From Gemmatimonadota bacterium (GTDB taxonomy: Bacteria; Gemmatimonadota; Gemmatimonadetes; Gemmatimonadales; GWC2-71-9): DNA of 55,839 nt. The stretch lies in the NCBI GenBank assembly GCA_003246755.1, contig QKDC01000080.1, positions 1-55,839 of the forward strand. Reading direction: 5' to 3'. The notes below the pieces were generated by a model. It was not told where the DNA came from. It did no database searches and saw only the letters and a list, made by a program, of their open reading frames with translations. Position numbers and translations under genes: made by a program. Within the stretch, counting starts at the first letter, position 1; each line of letters starts with the position of its first letter. Shown here in pieces: positions 7,753 through 15,960 of the stretch.

Positions 7753-9684
7753 TCAACTCTCGTCGGCGAGTTCGCTCCAGGTGCTCATCGCGGCATCCAG
7801 CCGAGCCTGCGTCTCAGCCAGTTCTCGTCCCAAAGCCGCTGCGTCGGCCGCTCCCTTGCCCGAACCGTCGTATAGCGATGGAGCGGTGAGTTGAGTTTCG
7901 AGGTCCGCAATCCGGTTTTCCAATGCGGCCACATCCGCTTCCAGGGCCCCCCGTTTGCGCGCGGCATCACGACCATCGGCCTTACGCCTTGACTCGGTAC
8001 GGGCTGGACGTTTGGCCTTCCGGTTGGCCTCGCGCTGCTGTTCGGCCGTTGCCGCGGCTCGAGCCGAGTCCGCTCGGCGTCGCTCATCCTGCACCTGCTC
8101 CCATTCCACGAAGGGTCCCTGGTAGTCGATCAGCGTCCCGTCCTCGAGCGACCACACACGAGTGGCGAGTTCTCTGAGAAACGCACGATCGTGACTGACG
8201 AGGAGCACCGTCCCCTCATATTCCTCGATGGCGTCTTCGAGCACCTCAATACTCTCGACATCGAGATGGTTCGTGGGTTCGTCGAGAACCAGCAGATTCG
8301 CGCGAGCCAGCGTGATCATCGCGAGTGCCACGCGCGCCTGCTCGCCCCCGGAGAGGGTAGTCGTGGATCGCTGTACTTCGTCCCCGGAGAATCCGAACGC
8401 GCCCAAGTGACCCTGAACCTGCCCGCGGTTCCACTGGGGGCGAAGTTCGTGGATTACGTCGAAGATCGACTCGTCGACCGGAACCCCCGCCAGGTCTTGC
8501 CGGTACCATGCCGGGGTGATCGACGCACCCAGCCGTGCTGACCCCTCGGCTGGTGCGCGTTCTCCCAGGAGTGTTGCCAATAGCGTGGTTTTCCCGACGC
8601 CATTGGGCCCGATCAGCGCGACGATGTCGCCACGCCGAGCCGCCACGCTGACCTCGGTCAATAGCGCGCGGTCGGCAACTCGGACGCCCATGTGCTCCGC
8701 CACCACGACCTGATCTCCACCGCGTTCGCCAATCTGCAGTCGGAGACTCATCGCCCCGGCCTCACCGGCAGGAGGTGAGAGTCGAGGCAGGCGATTGAGG
8801 CGTGTTCTGCGTCCTTTGGCCTGTGCGCTGTTCTGTCCCGCGATGTGGCGCCGGATGTACTCCTCTTCCTTCGCGATCACCGTGCGTTGTTTGTCGTAGG
8901 CCCGTTGTTGAGACAATTCCCGCTCGACCCGCTGGGTCACGAAGGCCGAGTATCCTCCACGATATGGTGTCGCGGTGGCGTTGGCGACGTGGAGCACATG
9001 GTCGACGGTGTCATCGAGGAACGCCCGGTCGTGACTGATCACGATCACCGTCTCGCCGAGGGTACCGAGGTATTCGGTGAGCCACCGGATGGTGTCGAGG
9101 TCGAGGTGATTGGTGGGTTCATCGAGGAGTAGCAGGTCGGCTGGTGCGGCCAGAGGGGCGGCGAGGCCAACGCGCCCGCGCTCTCCCCCGCTCAGTGTTT
9201 CGATTGGCCTGGTCTTGGCCTCAGCGGGGTTGAAACCGAGCCCCTGCAGGACGGCATCCACCCGGCTGTGGAACTCATACCCCCCCAGATGAGCGAACCG
9301 TTCCTGGTCTCGCCCGTAACGCTCCAGGTCGGTCTGGTCCACGCGGTCGCCCAGTTCCGCCATCCGATCGGCCTGTTGGGCCAGGTCTCGCTCGAGCACC
9401 ATGGCCTCACGGTATCCGGCTGCGGCCGCATCCCAGACCGTCACCGCCTGGCCAAAGTGCCGGAGTTGGTCGAGGAGGGCAATCCGGAGTGCCGCCGGGC
9501 GGACGACCGTCCCGCGCGTTGGTGCGAGGTCGCCGGTGATGAGGCGGAAGAGGGTGGTCTTCCCGGCGCCGTTGCGGCCAACCACCCCCCAGCGTTCTCC
9601 GGCCGCTACCGTGAACCCGACATTCCGGAGCAGGGTGGTGTCTCCGAAGTCGACCGCAACGTCGGCGAAACTGACGACGGTCAC
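7753..9684 (-). CDS. ABC-F family ATPase (ribosome-associated)
   Basis: A 643-residue soluble protein with two ABC cassettes and no membrane domain. Cassette 1 has GRNGAGKTT near residue 37, LSGGERGRVGLA and LLLDEPTNHLD. Cassette 2 has GPNGVGKTT near residue 340, LSGGEQARVALAM and LVLDEPTNHLD. Between them is the charged linker (QQRAYDKQRTVIAKEEEYIRRH) typical of ABC-F proteins that enter the ribosomal E site. The Ala/Arg-rich tail ends in a short coiled coil (about residues 580-635), as in Uup/YdiF-type members. The start is GTG at 9684 with no clear Shine-Dalgarno. It acts on translation or antibiotic protection; the subgroup cannot be fixed by eye. Confidence 0.9.
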   Translation of the reverse strand: MTVVSFADVAVDFGDTTLLRNVGFTVAAGERWGVVGRNGAGKTTLFRLITGDLAPTRGTVVRPAALRIALLDQLRHFGQAVTVWDAAAAGYREAMVLERDLAQQADRMAELGDRVDQTDLERYGRDQERFAHLGGYEFHSRVDAVLQGLGFNPAEAKTRPIETLSGGERGRVGLAAPLAAPADLLLLDEPTNHLDLDTIRWLTEYLGTLGETVIVISHDRAFLDDTVDHVLHVANATATPYRGGYSAFVTQRVERELSQQRAYDKQRTVIAKEEEYIRRHIAGQNSAQAKGRRTRLNRLPRLSPPAGEAGAMSLRLQIGERGGDQVVVAEHMGVRVADRALLTEVSVAARRGDIVALIGPNGVGKTTLLATLLGERAPAEGSARLGASITPAWYRQDLAGVPVDESIFDVIHELRPQWNRGQVQGHLGAFGFSGDEVQRSTTTLSGGEQARVALAMITLARANLLVLDEPTNHLDVESIEVLEDAIEEYEGTVLLVSHDRAFLRELATRVWSLEDGTLIDYQGPFVEWEQVQDERRRADSARAAATAEQQREANRKAKRPARTESRRKADGRDAARKRGALEADVAALENRIADLETQLTAPSLYDGSGKGAADAAALGRELAETQARLDAAMSTWSELADES

Positions 9685-9789
9685 GGTGGCGTCTGTCCGT
9701 GCGACTGAGAGTCTGGCATCGGCGGTGGAAGGTAACGGAAGTCCGCCGCTTGGCTGGTGGAGAAGGGGAGGGCACCACTAGGCTTGACC

Positions 9790-10920
9790 ATGGCTTTCTG
9801 CGGCCCGACTTCTCGATGCCCCCTCTTCGGAGGGTTCTTCATAGTGCTACTTGGTATGGCCGTGGCTTGCTCCTCCGGCACCGGGACCGACCCGAGGCCC
9901 CATCCCCCTCCACCGCCTCCGGGTCCACCGCCGCCACCGCCTCCCGCACCACTCCCAACGTTCACGCCTCCCATCGCCGGTGAACCGTACCGCGAGGTGT
10001 TCTACGGAGCCTATCGTGACGCAGGCAACAGGGATTATCAGTGCGAGTTCAAGTGGTACAGCGGTCACGGGGGGGTGGATATCCTGCTCCGCAATTTTGA
10101 GGTGCAGGACTCGGGTGTCGGCGTGCTCGCAGCCGCACCGGGGACGGTGATTTTCCTGAGGGACGGAATATTCGATCGGAGTACCCAGAACGGGAACGGT
10201 GGCTTCGGCAACCACGTGATCATCGAACATGGGTCGGGTGTGACCTCCTACTACGGGCACATGCGAAGTGGGTCGATTCGCGTGGCGGAGAATGCCACGG
10301 TGAGTCGCGGAGATACGCTCGGTCTCGTGGGAAGCTCAGGGAACTCCAACTGGCCCCATCTTCACTTCGAAGTCATTTCAAACAGTCAAGTCGTCGATCC
10401 CTTCCTTGGGCCCTGCAACCCGCCGGCGGGTCAACCGACCTGGCTGAGCCAACTTCCCTGGCAGGGTGACTTCTCGGTGATGGACGCGGGGGTCAGCAAC
10501 AGGCCCCTGAGCTTCCCGGAGCTGCTCGAGCGACCTGCCGACGTCGCGACGATCACCCCTGCCGATCCGATGGTCACGTTCTGGGTCAATCTCCACAACA
10601 TCCAGGCGTCCTCCACGCGAACGGCGCTTTACGATCCAGGAGGTGCGCTTGTATCCCAGGTGTCCACGGGGACCGTGACGACGTTCAGTGTGCGGTTTCT
10701 CACCGCCAGCTTCGGGGTCCAGGGGGTTCTCCAGACCGCGGGGGCCCACGCGATCGTGTTCTTCGCAACGCCCTTCGGGGGTGGTGGGGAGCACGAATTC
10801 GCCCGCCGGACGTTCATCTACGACCCGGCCGCCGTACCCGGCCCTGCCGGTCCTGCGGTCAGGGGAGCGGGGACCTATCCCAGCGTTTGGGTTGGGCCGG
10901 AGGGAGGAGAGGTGCGGTGA
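9790..10920 (+). CDS. M23 family metallopeptidase, putative lipoprotein
   Basis: About 376 residues. An N-terminal signal with a lipobox-like AVAC (residues 23-26 from ATG 9790) suggests a lipid-anchored periplasmic protein, followed by a linker of about 20 mostly proline residues. The LytM/M23 domain keeps all zinc-site features: HGGVD, YYGHM and PHLHFEV. It is probably an active peptidoglycan endopeptidase, unlike the degenerate EnvC at 35282. About 170 C-terminal residues are beta-rich and unrecognised. An alternative GTG start lies at 9757. The stop overlaps the next gene (GTGA at 10917), so the secreted VOC protein is probably co-translated. Confidence 0.85.
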   Translation: MAFCGPTSRCPLFGGFFIVLLGMAVACSSGTGTDPRPHPPPPPPGPPPPPPPAPLPTFTPPIAGEPYREVFYGAYRDAGNRDYQCEFKWYSGHGGVDILLRNFEVQDSGVGVLAAAPGTVIFLRDGIFDRSTQNGNGGFGNHVIIEHGSGVTSYYGHMRSGSIRVAENATVSRGDTLGLVGSSGNSNWPHLHFEVISNSQVVDPFLGPCNPPAGQPTWLSQLPWQGDFSVMDAGVSNRPLSFPELLERPADVATITPADPMVTFWVNLHNIQASSTRTALYDPGGALVSQVSTGTVTTFSVRFLTASFGVQGVLQTAGAHAIVFFATPFGGGGEHEFARRTFIYDPAAVPGPAGPAVRGAGTYPSVWVGPEGGEVR

Positions 10921-11423
10921 CCGCAGGGGGCACGATGTCGAAACTCGGCGTGCTGATGCTCGGGATACTCGTGACAGCGGTCCCACCGGCAATGGGTCAG
11001 GACCCGCCCACGACGATTCCCGATGTGTCGTTCGACGGTCCGACCTTTATTGCCGTTCGGGTCCGGGACATCGATAGCGCCGCCTCATGGTACCAGACGG
11101 TGCTGGGACTTCAGCAAGTGAAGCGCATGGAGGTAGAGGGTGGGGCGTACTCCATTCGCCTCCTCTCTGCCAACGGTCTCACCGTGGAATTGATCGCGGA
11201 GCAGGGACTCGAGCCACCCACACGCCGGCAACTCGGTCTCTTCAAGGTTGGCGTCTTCGTAACCGACATCCAGGGATTCCATCGTCGGTTGCACGAGCTC
11301 GGTGTCGAGCAGGATACCCAGGTATTTGTCGACGAGGCTCTGCGGGTGCGGAGTTTCGTGTTTCGGGACTTGGAGGGCAACCGCATCCAGGCCTTTCAGC
11401 GCTGTGGTGAGAGGTGCGAGTGA
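10917..11423 (+). CDS. Secreted VOC-superfamily (glyoxalase-like) protein
   Basis: About 168 residues. A hydrophobic signal peptide (MSKLGVLMLGILVTAVPP, cleavage near AMGQ) precedes a single vicinal-oxygen-chelate fold: FIAVRVRDIDSAASWYQTVLG in the first half and a conserved FRDLEGNRIQAFQ end. GTG at 10917 has GGAGGAG about eight bases upstream and overlaps the M23 stop; ATG at 10935 with AGGGGG four bases upstream is the alternative. Export is unusual for this superfamily, most of which is cytosolic. Substrate unknown. Confidence 0.75.
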   Translation: MTAGGTMSKLGVLMLGILVTAVPPAMGQDPPTTIPDVSFDGPTFIAVRVRDIDSAASWYQTVLGLQQVKRMEVEGGAYSIRLLSANGLTVELIAEQGLEPPTRRQLGLFKVGVFVTDIQGFHRRLHELGVEQDTQVFVDEALRVRSFVFRDLEGNRIQAFQRCGERCE

Positions 11424-11536
11424 GCCCCGGAGTGCGAAATGAACGATGGTATCTTGCGAAAGTAACGAAGTGGACTGACCCAGGTCGTATCTGTTTCGGA
11501 TCGTGACGTGAGTCCCCCCAGCGAAAGAAGAGGATC

Positions 11537-11908
11537 ATGGAACTCGGCGCATTTTCGATCAGTCTGACCGTGAAGGACATCGAGGCTTCGAAAGCTTTCT
11601 ACGAGAAGCTCGGTTTCGAATTCTTCGCGGGTGATGTGGCGCAGGACTGGGTGATCTTGAGAAACGGAGACACCGTGATCGGGCTCTTCCAAGGGATGCT
11701 GGCGAAGAACACCTTGACCTTCAACCCCGGCTGGAGCAGTAACGCTCAGGAGTTGGATGTCTTCACGGACGTGCGTGACATTCAACGTCATCTCAAGGCG
11801 CAGGGTGTCGAACTCCTCACCGAAGCCGACGAGGATACCACCGGACCGGCGAGCTTTGTGGTGGTAGACCCGGATGGCAATCCCATCCTCATCGACCAGC
11901 ACGTCTAA
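11537..11908 (+). CDS. VOC-superfamily (glyoxalase/bleomycin-resistance-like) protein
   Basis: A compact 123-residue cytosolic protein with one VOC module: [21 protein letters not shown] at the start and [16 protein letters not shown] at the end. The final Asp-Gln-His replaces the metal-binding Glu seen in true glyoxalases, so metal use is doubtful. GAAGAGG lies just upstream of ATG. It is the second VOC gene in a row, but differs from the secreted one in length and signal and is separated from it by about 110 bases, so it is probably transcribed on its own. Confidence 0.85.
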   Translation: MELGAFSISLTVKDIEASKAFYEKLGFEFFAGDVAQDWVILRNGDTVIGLFQGMLAKNTLTFNPGWSSNAQELDVFTDVRDIQRHLKAQGVELLTEADEDTTGPASFVVVDPDGNPILIDQHV

Positions 11909-11944
11909 CGAGGCCCGACGCTTTTCCAGACAGGGCTGGTAGCC

Positions 11945-13585
11945 ATGGGTCAATCATCAACTCCTTCAGCACTTCTCCGGCGGGTATCCGGGGACAATCT
12001 CGGCTCGGTCTCGGGAGAGTGGTCTCTACCCGCCGACATGTTGGACCAGGCGGCGAGACGACTTCGCACCGTCGCCCTCATGTACGCGTTCGTCTTCTTT
12101 GTCGCCTCCTTCGCCTCGGCTCTCGTCGACACCACCCCCTCGGAGTTCGACCACTTCTCCGATTGGGGCGTTTCCACGCTTTCGATCGTTGTGGCCTTGC
12201 TGGTCGCCTGGGTGACCACGAGAAAGGGTCTCTCTCAAACAACCATCGTGAACATGGGGATGGTCTTCCAGGTCGTCGGGAGTTATGGCATCGCGATGGC
12301 GACGTACTGGGGGGTCTACCGGGGGCTGGAGTATCGACCAGAACACCTCGAGCTCGCCGGACTCTCGTTCGTGGCGGTCTGGATGATGGTGTTTGCCTTC
12401 GTGGTGCCGGCACGGCCCCTGAAAGCGTTGATCGCGTCGGTTGCTTCGGCCGCCTCGGTGCCGATCGTATTCGCACTCACGATGAGGTATGGTGGTACAT
12501 CCATCGTGCTCACACCTGCCGAGTTCGTGATCGGACTCGTTGTGCCGTACCTCCTGGTGATCCTCATGACGTATGTCGGTGGGAGAGCCATTTACGGACT
12601 CGGCCGGGAGGTAGTGAAGGCACGGGAGATGGGGAGTTACCGTCTGGTCGAGCGACTGGGCGCAGGTGGCATGGGTGAGGTGTGGCGTGCCGAACATCGA
12701 ATGCTCATTCGCCCGGCCGCGATCAAGTTGGTCCGTCCCGAGACGCTGAGTCGGGGCGGAGAAGGCGCCGCCGTCACCCTCAAACGATTTGAACAGGAGG
12801 CGCAGGCCACGGCTCTGATGCGATCTCCACACACGATCGACCTGTACGACTTCGGAGTGTCCGGGGATGGGGCCTTCTACTATGTGATGGAACTCCTGGA
12901 TGGTTTTGATCTCCAAACGCTCGTGACCGAGTTTGGTCCGATGCCTGCCGAACGCACGATCTCCATTCTTCGACAGGTGTGTGACTCGCTCGCCGAGGCG
13001 CATGAGCGTGGGCTCATCCACCGAGACATCAAGCCCGCCAACATCTTCGTGTGTCGATATGGACGACACGTAGACTTCGTGAAGGTATTGGATTTCGGCC
13101 TCGTCAAGCACGCACAACAAGACGAGGTCACCGCGAAGGTGACGGCAGACAACGTCATTGGAGGAACACCATCATACATGTCTCCCGAGCAAGCCGCCGG
13201 CGATCGGGAGATTGACGGCCGGTCCGATCTCTATGCGCTCGGGTGCGTGGGTTATTGGATGCTCACGGGACAGATGGTGTTCGAAGGGTCGGCGATGCGG
13301 ACCATGATGGCTCACATGCAGGAGAGTCCGGTCCCCCCGTCGCAACGCGCTGAGGTGAAGATCCCGGCCGCGTTCGAGGCGCTCCTGCTCCGCTGTCTAG
13401 AGAAGGACCCCGACAACCGGCCCCAGACCGCGGACGAACTGGCATCGTTACTGAGCGAGTGTGAGACATCGGAGGCGTGGACGATGGAGGACGCGAGAGC
13501 CTGGTGGACCGCGATCGGGTCGCGCAAGGAGGTCGATGGCTCGGATTCGGTCGAACGAACTGGCGGCGGAGTCCCCGCCGTGTGA
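11945..13585 (+). CDS. Serine/threonine protein kinase with six N-terminal membrane helices
   Basis: 546 residues. Six hydrophobic segments fill residues 42-213 (about 42-62, 76-91, 101-123, 138-155, 160-180 and 190-213). A complete Hanks-type kinase domain runs from about residue 232 to 505: glycine loop GAGGMGEVW, Lys261 in AIK, HRDIKPAN with Asp361, DFG at 383-385 and the GTPSYMSPEQ activation segment. This order is the reverse of PknB-type kinases, where the kinase is N-terminal and a single helix leads to an outside sensor. The membrane part probably senses a membrane or small-molecule signal. It stands alone after the VOC gene; no substrate is evident. Confidence 0.9.
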   Translation: MGQSSTPSALLRRVSGDNLGSVSGEWSLPADMLDQAARRLRTVALMYAFVFFVASFASALVDTTPSEFDHFSDWGVSTLSIVVALLVAWVTTRKGLSQTTIVNMGMVFQVVGSYGIAMATYWGVYRGLEYRPEHLELAGLSFVAVWMMVFAFVVPARPLKALIASVASAASVPIVFALTMRYGGTSIVLTPAEFVIGLVVPYLLVILMTYVGGRAIYGLGREVVKAREMGSYRLVERLGAGGMGEVWRAEHRMLIRPAAIKLVRPETLSRGGEGAAVTLKRFEQEAQATALMRSPHTIDLYDFGVSGDGAFYYVMELLDGFDLQTLVTEFGPMPAERTISILRQVCDSLAEAHERGLIHRDIKPANIFVCRYGRHVDFVKVLDFGLVKHAQQDEVTAKVTADNVIGGTPSYMSPEQAAGDREIDGRSDLYALGCVGYWMLTGQMVFEGSAMRTMMAHMQESPVPPSQRAEVKIPAAFEALLLRCLEKDPDNRPQTADELASLLSECETSEAWTMEDARAWWTAIGSRKEVDGSDSVERTGGGVPAV

Positions 13586-13690
13586 ATTCAAGGAGACGGC
13601 GACCGGTCGTGCCCGCAGGGTGACCATCCCCTGGAACCGAATCCCCCGTAATGGCCACGATTGCGGCCACCGGCGGAGGCGAGTGGGCCC
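13586..13690. other. Convergent intergenic region
   Basis: This is the gap between the kinase (+) and the methyltransferase (-). A 5-bp inverted repeat TGGCC/GGCCA (13652-13656 and 13665-13669, loop of eight) could form a small hairpin, but there is no T run. No convincing terminator is seen. Confidence 0.3.
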
Positions 13691-14503
13691 CTAGCTGGCA
13701 ACCACGACGACCCCACTGATCCGTCCCTCGATCGGTCCATCCCCGAAACGAGCACGGAGGGCCTCCGCCGCCACGGCCGTCGCGCGCGCGAGTCCGTCCG
13801 GGTCCCTGGCGAGGATCTCGTTGCGCAATGGGGTTCCCTGGCAGTAGGCGACCGCGGGTAGCTCGGGATTCGCGGCTACCGAAACGTCGTCCCGCTGGAT
13901 GAGTACGCAGTTCTCGAACCCGGCCTCGCGAACATCTGACTCGATATCGGTTGGTGACCCGTGGCCGTGTGGAGTGCGCGCCAGAAACAAGGGAGGGTCG
14001 TCGGGATACAGATGCACGAGTGCCGAGGTGACCGCATCTGCAAACTCGTTGTCTTGGATGCTATTCCAGACACTAAACAGAAAGGCCCCGCCGGGGCGGA
14101 GGACTCGGCGGATCTCCCGATAGGCTGCCACACGATCCGGGAAGAACATGACGGAGAACTGGCAGACCGCCGCGTCGAACGACTCATCTGGGAATGGGAG
14201 TTCCATCACGTCCGCCTGACGCCAGGTCACTGGACGGCTCGTGCCGACCGCTTCTCCCCGCGCGACCATCGCGGGATTGAGGTCGGTCGCCACGATGGCG
14301 CACTCTGCCGGCAGCGAGTCGGCCATCGCCCGCGTCACCACGCCGGTGCCGCACGCCACTTCAAGGACGTCCCGCGGAGCGAGCCGACTCGTGCGCTCCG
14401 CGAGGTCGCGGGCGTATGGGACGAAGATCATGGGGACGAGGGCCGACTCATAGAGCTCTGCGACGTCCTCGGTGAAGGCGGTATCGGTTTTCGGCTTGCT
14501 CAC
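13691..14503 (-). CDS. Class I SAM-dependent methyltransferase
   Basis: A 270-residue soluble enzyme. Motif I is VLEVACGTGVVTRA (about residues 45-58), followed by ATDLNPAMV and QADVMELPFPDESFDAAVC (motifs II-IV) and a RRVLRPGGAFLFSVW post-motif strand. This is the UbiE/methyltransf_11 layout that transfers methyl from S-adenosylmethionine, usually to a small molecule. ATG at 14503 begins SKPKTDTAFTEDVAELYE, typical of this group. It is divergent from terC and convergent with the kinase gene, so no operon partner hints at the substrate. Confidence 0.88.
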   Translation of the reverse strand: MSKPKTDTAFTEDVAELYESALVPMIFVPYARDLAERTSRLAPRDVLEVACGTGVVTRAMADSLPAECAIVATDLNPAMVARGEAVGTSRPVTWRQADVMELPFPDESFDAAVCQFSVMFFPDRVAAYREIRRVLRPGGAFLFSVWNSIQDNEFADAVTSALVHLYPDDPPLFLARTPHGHGSPTDIESDVREAGFENCVLIQRDDVSVAANPELPAVAYCQGTPLRNEILARDPDGLARATAVAAEALRARFGDGPIEGRISGVVVVAS

Positions 14504-14655
14504 TGTCGAATCCTCTCGTGTGGACCTCGGCTCTCATCATCGCGTGGTACTCAACGGGCCCTTCTATCATTGCAGGGTCGGGCGGTGTGTCCTAGTATTC
14601 GGCCCGGCGAGACCTTCGCGACCATGGCAACCGAAGGCTCGCCCTTCGTGTATCA

Positions 14656-14673
14656 GGAAGGTGGGGTCCTATC
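14656..14673 (+). promoter_or_regulatory. Shine-Dalgarno and candidate ATC start of terC
   Basis: GGAAGG at 14656-14661 stands nine bases before an in-frame ATC at 14671 that begins SQLIPWILFNAF, the normal TerC N terminus. From the in-frame stop TAG at 14593-14595 down to TTG at 14728 there is no ATG, GTG or TTG in this frame. The real start is therefore ATC, a CTG at 14695, or the truncating TTG at 14728. Confidence 0.45.
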
Positions 14674-15609
14674 AGTCAGCTCATCCCGTGGATCCTGTTC
14701 AACGCGTTCATCGTCGTCGTTCTTGCCTTGGACCTCGGTGTTTTTCATCGGGAGGCCCACGTCGTTCGCGTGCGCGAGGCCGCCGCCTGGACGGTGGTCT
14801 GGGTGACACTCGCCATCCTGTTCGGTCTTGGTGTGGCTCATTTCAAGGGGACGCAGACGGCGCTCGAGTTCTACGCCGGCTACCTGGTCGAACAGGCCTT
14901 GTCGGTGGACAACATCTTCGTCTTCGTCCTCATTTTTTCCTACTTCCAGGTTCCCGCACGATACCAGCACCGGGTGCTGTTCTGGGGAATCCTTGGCGCG
15001 CTCGTCATGCGAGGCGTGATGATCGGGGCTGGGGCGTACCTGATCCACAGGTTCCACTGGGTGACGTACGTGTTCGGTGGATTCCTGGTCATCACGGGCC
15101 TCCGGATGGCCACACAGCGAGAGTCCTCCATCAAGCCGGAAACCAACCCGGTGATCCGACTGATTCGCCGCCTGGTTCCCGTGAGCGAGGACTATGCGGG
15201 CCAGCGGTTCTTCGTCCGGGACGGCACGCGCCGTATTGCGACACCCCTGTTCGTGGTGCTGGTGCTCGTGGAGACGACCGACCTGGTCTTCGCGGTGGAT
15301 TCGATCCCAGCAGTCTTCGCCGTTACCCGGGATCCCTTCGTTGTCTACACCTCGAACGTGTTCGCGATCCTGGGTTTGCGCTCGCTCTACTTCCTGCTTG
15401 CGGACGTGATCGATCGGTTCCACTTCCTCAAGGTGGGCCTGGCAGTCGTGCTTGGTTTCGTCGGAACCAAGATGCTGATCGTGGAGCTCTATCGCATTCC
15501 CATCGGTGCCTCACTCGGTGTGATCGCCGGCGTACTCGCGATTTCGATTGCGGCATCGCTGATGTTTCCGAAGAAGGCGGCGGAGCACTCACCGGTGCAA
15601 GAAGGATAG
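14671..15609 (+). CDS. TerC/Alx family integral membrane protein
   Basis: About 312 residues from ATC 14671, or 293 from TTG 14728. The TerC family is linked to metal (Mn) export and tellurite resistance. Nine or so hydrophobic segments are present, with the diagnostic LDLGVFHR after the first helix, EQALSVDNIFVF in the middle, and ETTDLVFAVDSIPAVFA. The acidic residues in these membrane segments (ALSVDN, TTDLVFAVDS) are the presumed metal site. The N terminus is the odd part: the first helix, needed for a complete TerC fold, is encoded but has no conventional start codon. No Mn riboswitch is recognisable in the 167 bases upstream. Confidence 0.88.
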   Translation: MSQLIPWILFNAFIVVVLALDLGVFHREAHVVRVREAAAWTVVWVTLAILFGLGVAHFKGTQTALEFYAGYLVEQALSVDNIFVFVLIFSYFQVPARYQHRVLFWGILGALVMRGVMIGAGAYLIHRFHWVTYVFGGFLVITGLRMATQRESSIKPETNPVIRLIRRLVPVSEDYAGQRFFVRDGTRRIATPLFVVLVLVETTDLVFAVDSIPAVFAVTRDPFVVYTSNVFAILGLRSLYFLLADVIDRFHFLKVGLAVVLGFVGTKMLIVELYRIPIGASLGVIAGVLAISIAASLMFPKKAAEHSPVQEG

Positions 15610-15631
15610 ACTCCATCGGAGGTGGTGGAGT
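15610..15631 (+). terminator. Weak hairpin after terC
   Basis: ACTCCA at 15610-15615 pairs with TGGAGT at 15626-15631 (six base pairs, ten-base loop) directly after the terC stop. Only TTG follows, with no U tract, so intrinsic termination is doubtful. The rest of 15632-15731 contains nothing recognisable. Confidence 0.25.
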
Positions 15632-15731
15632 TGTGCGATCAGGAAGGGGGATCGACCGGAGCCGCCAGTCGTGAGCGCTCCGGGGGAGGCCCCAGCCGCT
15701 TACGAAGATGCCGCAGGCTGACCTTAGGAAA

Positions 15732-15804
15732 CTCCCGAGGCAGGACTCGAACCTGCGACCCGCTGATTAACAGTCAGCTGCTCTACCAACTGAGCTACTC
15801 GGGA
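15732..15804 (-). tRNA. tRNA-Asn (GTT anticodon)
   Basis: Read on the minus strand the gene starts TCCCGAG and folds as a full cloverleaf: D arm GCTCAGTTGGTAGAGC, anticodon arm CTGACTGTTAATCAG with GTT in the loop, T arm GCAGGTTCGAGTCCTGC and acceptor end CTCGGGA followed by discriminator G. It is 73 bases long, and CCA is not encoded. G73 fits tRNA-Asn. It stands alone between terC and marR, with no integrase or attachment-site repeat nearby. Confidence 0.96.
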
Positions 15805-15926
15805 AAACGCGCCGTAGGATAGCCCGACCGGTCCCCACGGTCAATCGGATTCCAGCCCATACTACTCCGTTCGCCGCACAATCGGGCCCCCTGAGGCATT
15901 CCAGATCTGATGTCGCTACAAGATAC

Positions 15927-15955
15927 TTGACATGTCAACTAATGACGTGTAGATT
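15927..15955 (+). promoter_or_regulatory. marR promoter with overlapping palindromic operator
   Basis: A near-consensus sigma-70 promoter, TTGACA (15927-15932), 17-base spacer, TAGATT (15950-15955), lies directly before marR. The perfect 12-base palindrome TTGACATGTCAA (15927-15938) covers the -35 box, so a bound dimer would block RNA polymerase. The predicted transcription start falls at about 15961-15962, on the marR ATG, suggesting a leaderless mRNA. A 15-base copy of the motif recurs before doxX. Confidence 0.65.
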
Positions 15956-15960
15956 ACATC

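Noticed and set aside
9892-9960. CCN-rich tract in the M23 gene as a tandem repeat or recombination site
   Set aside because: It is a simple polyproline linker in frame; no repeat unit beyond the codon.
13652-13669. Possible terminator hairpin between the kinase and methyltransferase genes
   Set aside because: Only five base pairs with an eight-base loop and no U tract; too weak to call.
14472-15674. 400-codon plus-strand frame over terC
   Set aside because: It runs in a different frame from the clear TerC protein, is Arg/Gly/Pro-rich and has no membrane helices.
15622-15822. Short plus-strand frame reading RTRTCDPLINSQLLYQLSYSG
   Set aside because: This peptide is the translated antisense of tRNA-Asn, a well-known annotation artefact.
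15732-15960. tRNA-Asn as an integration site
   Set aside because: No integrase, no repeat of the tRNA 3' end and no foreign-looking genes in the flanks.
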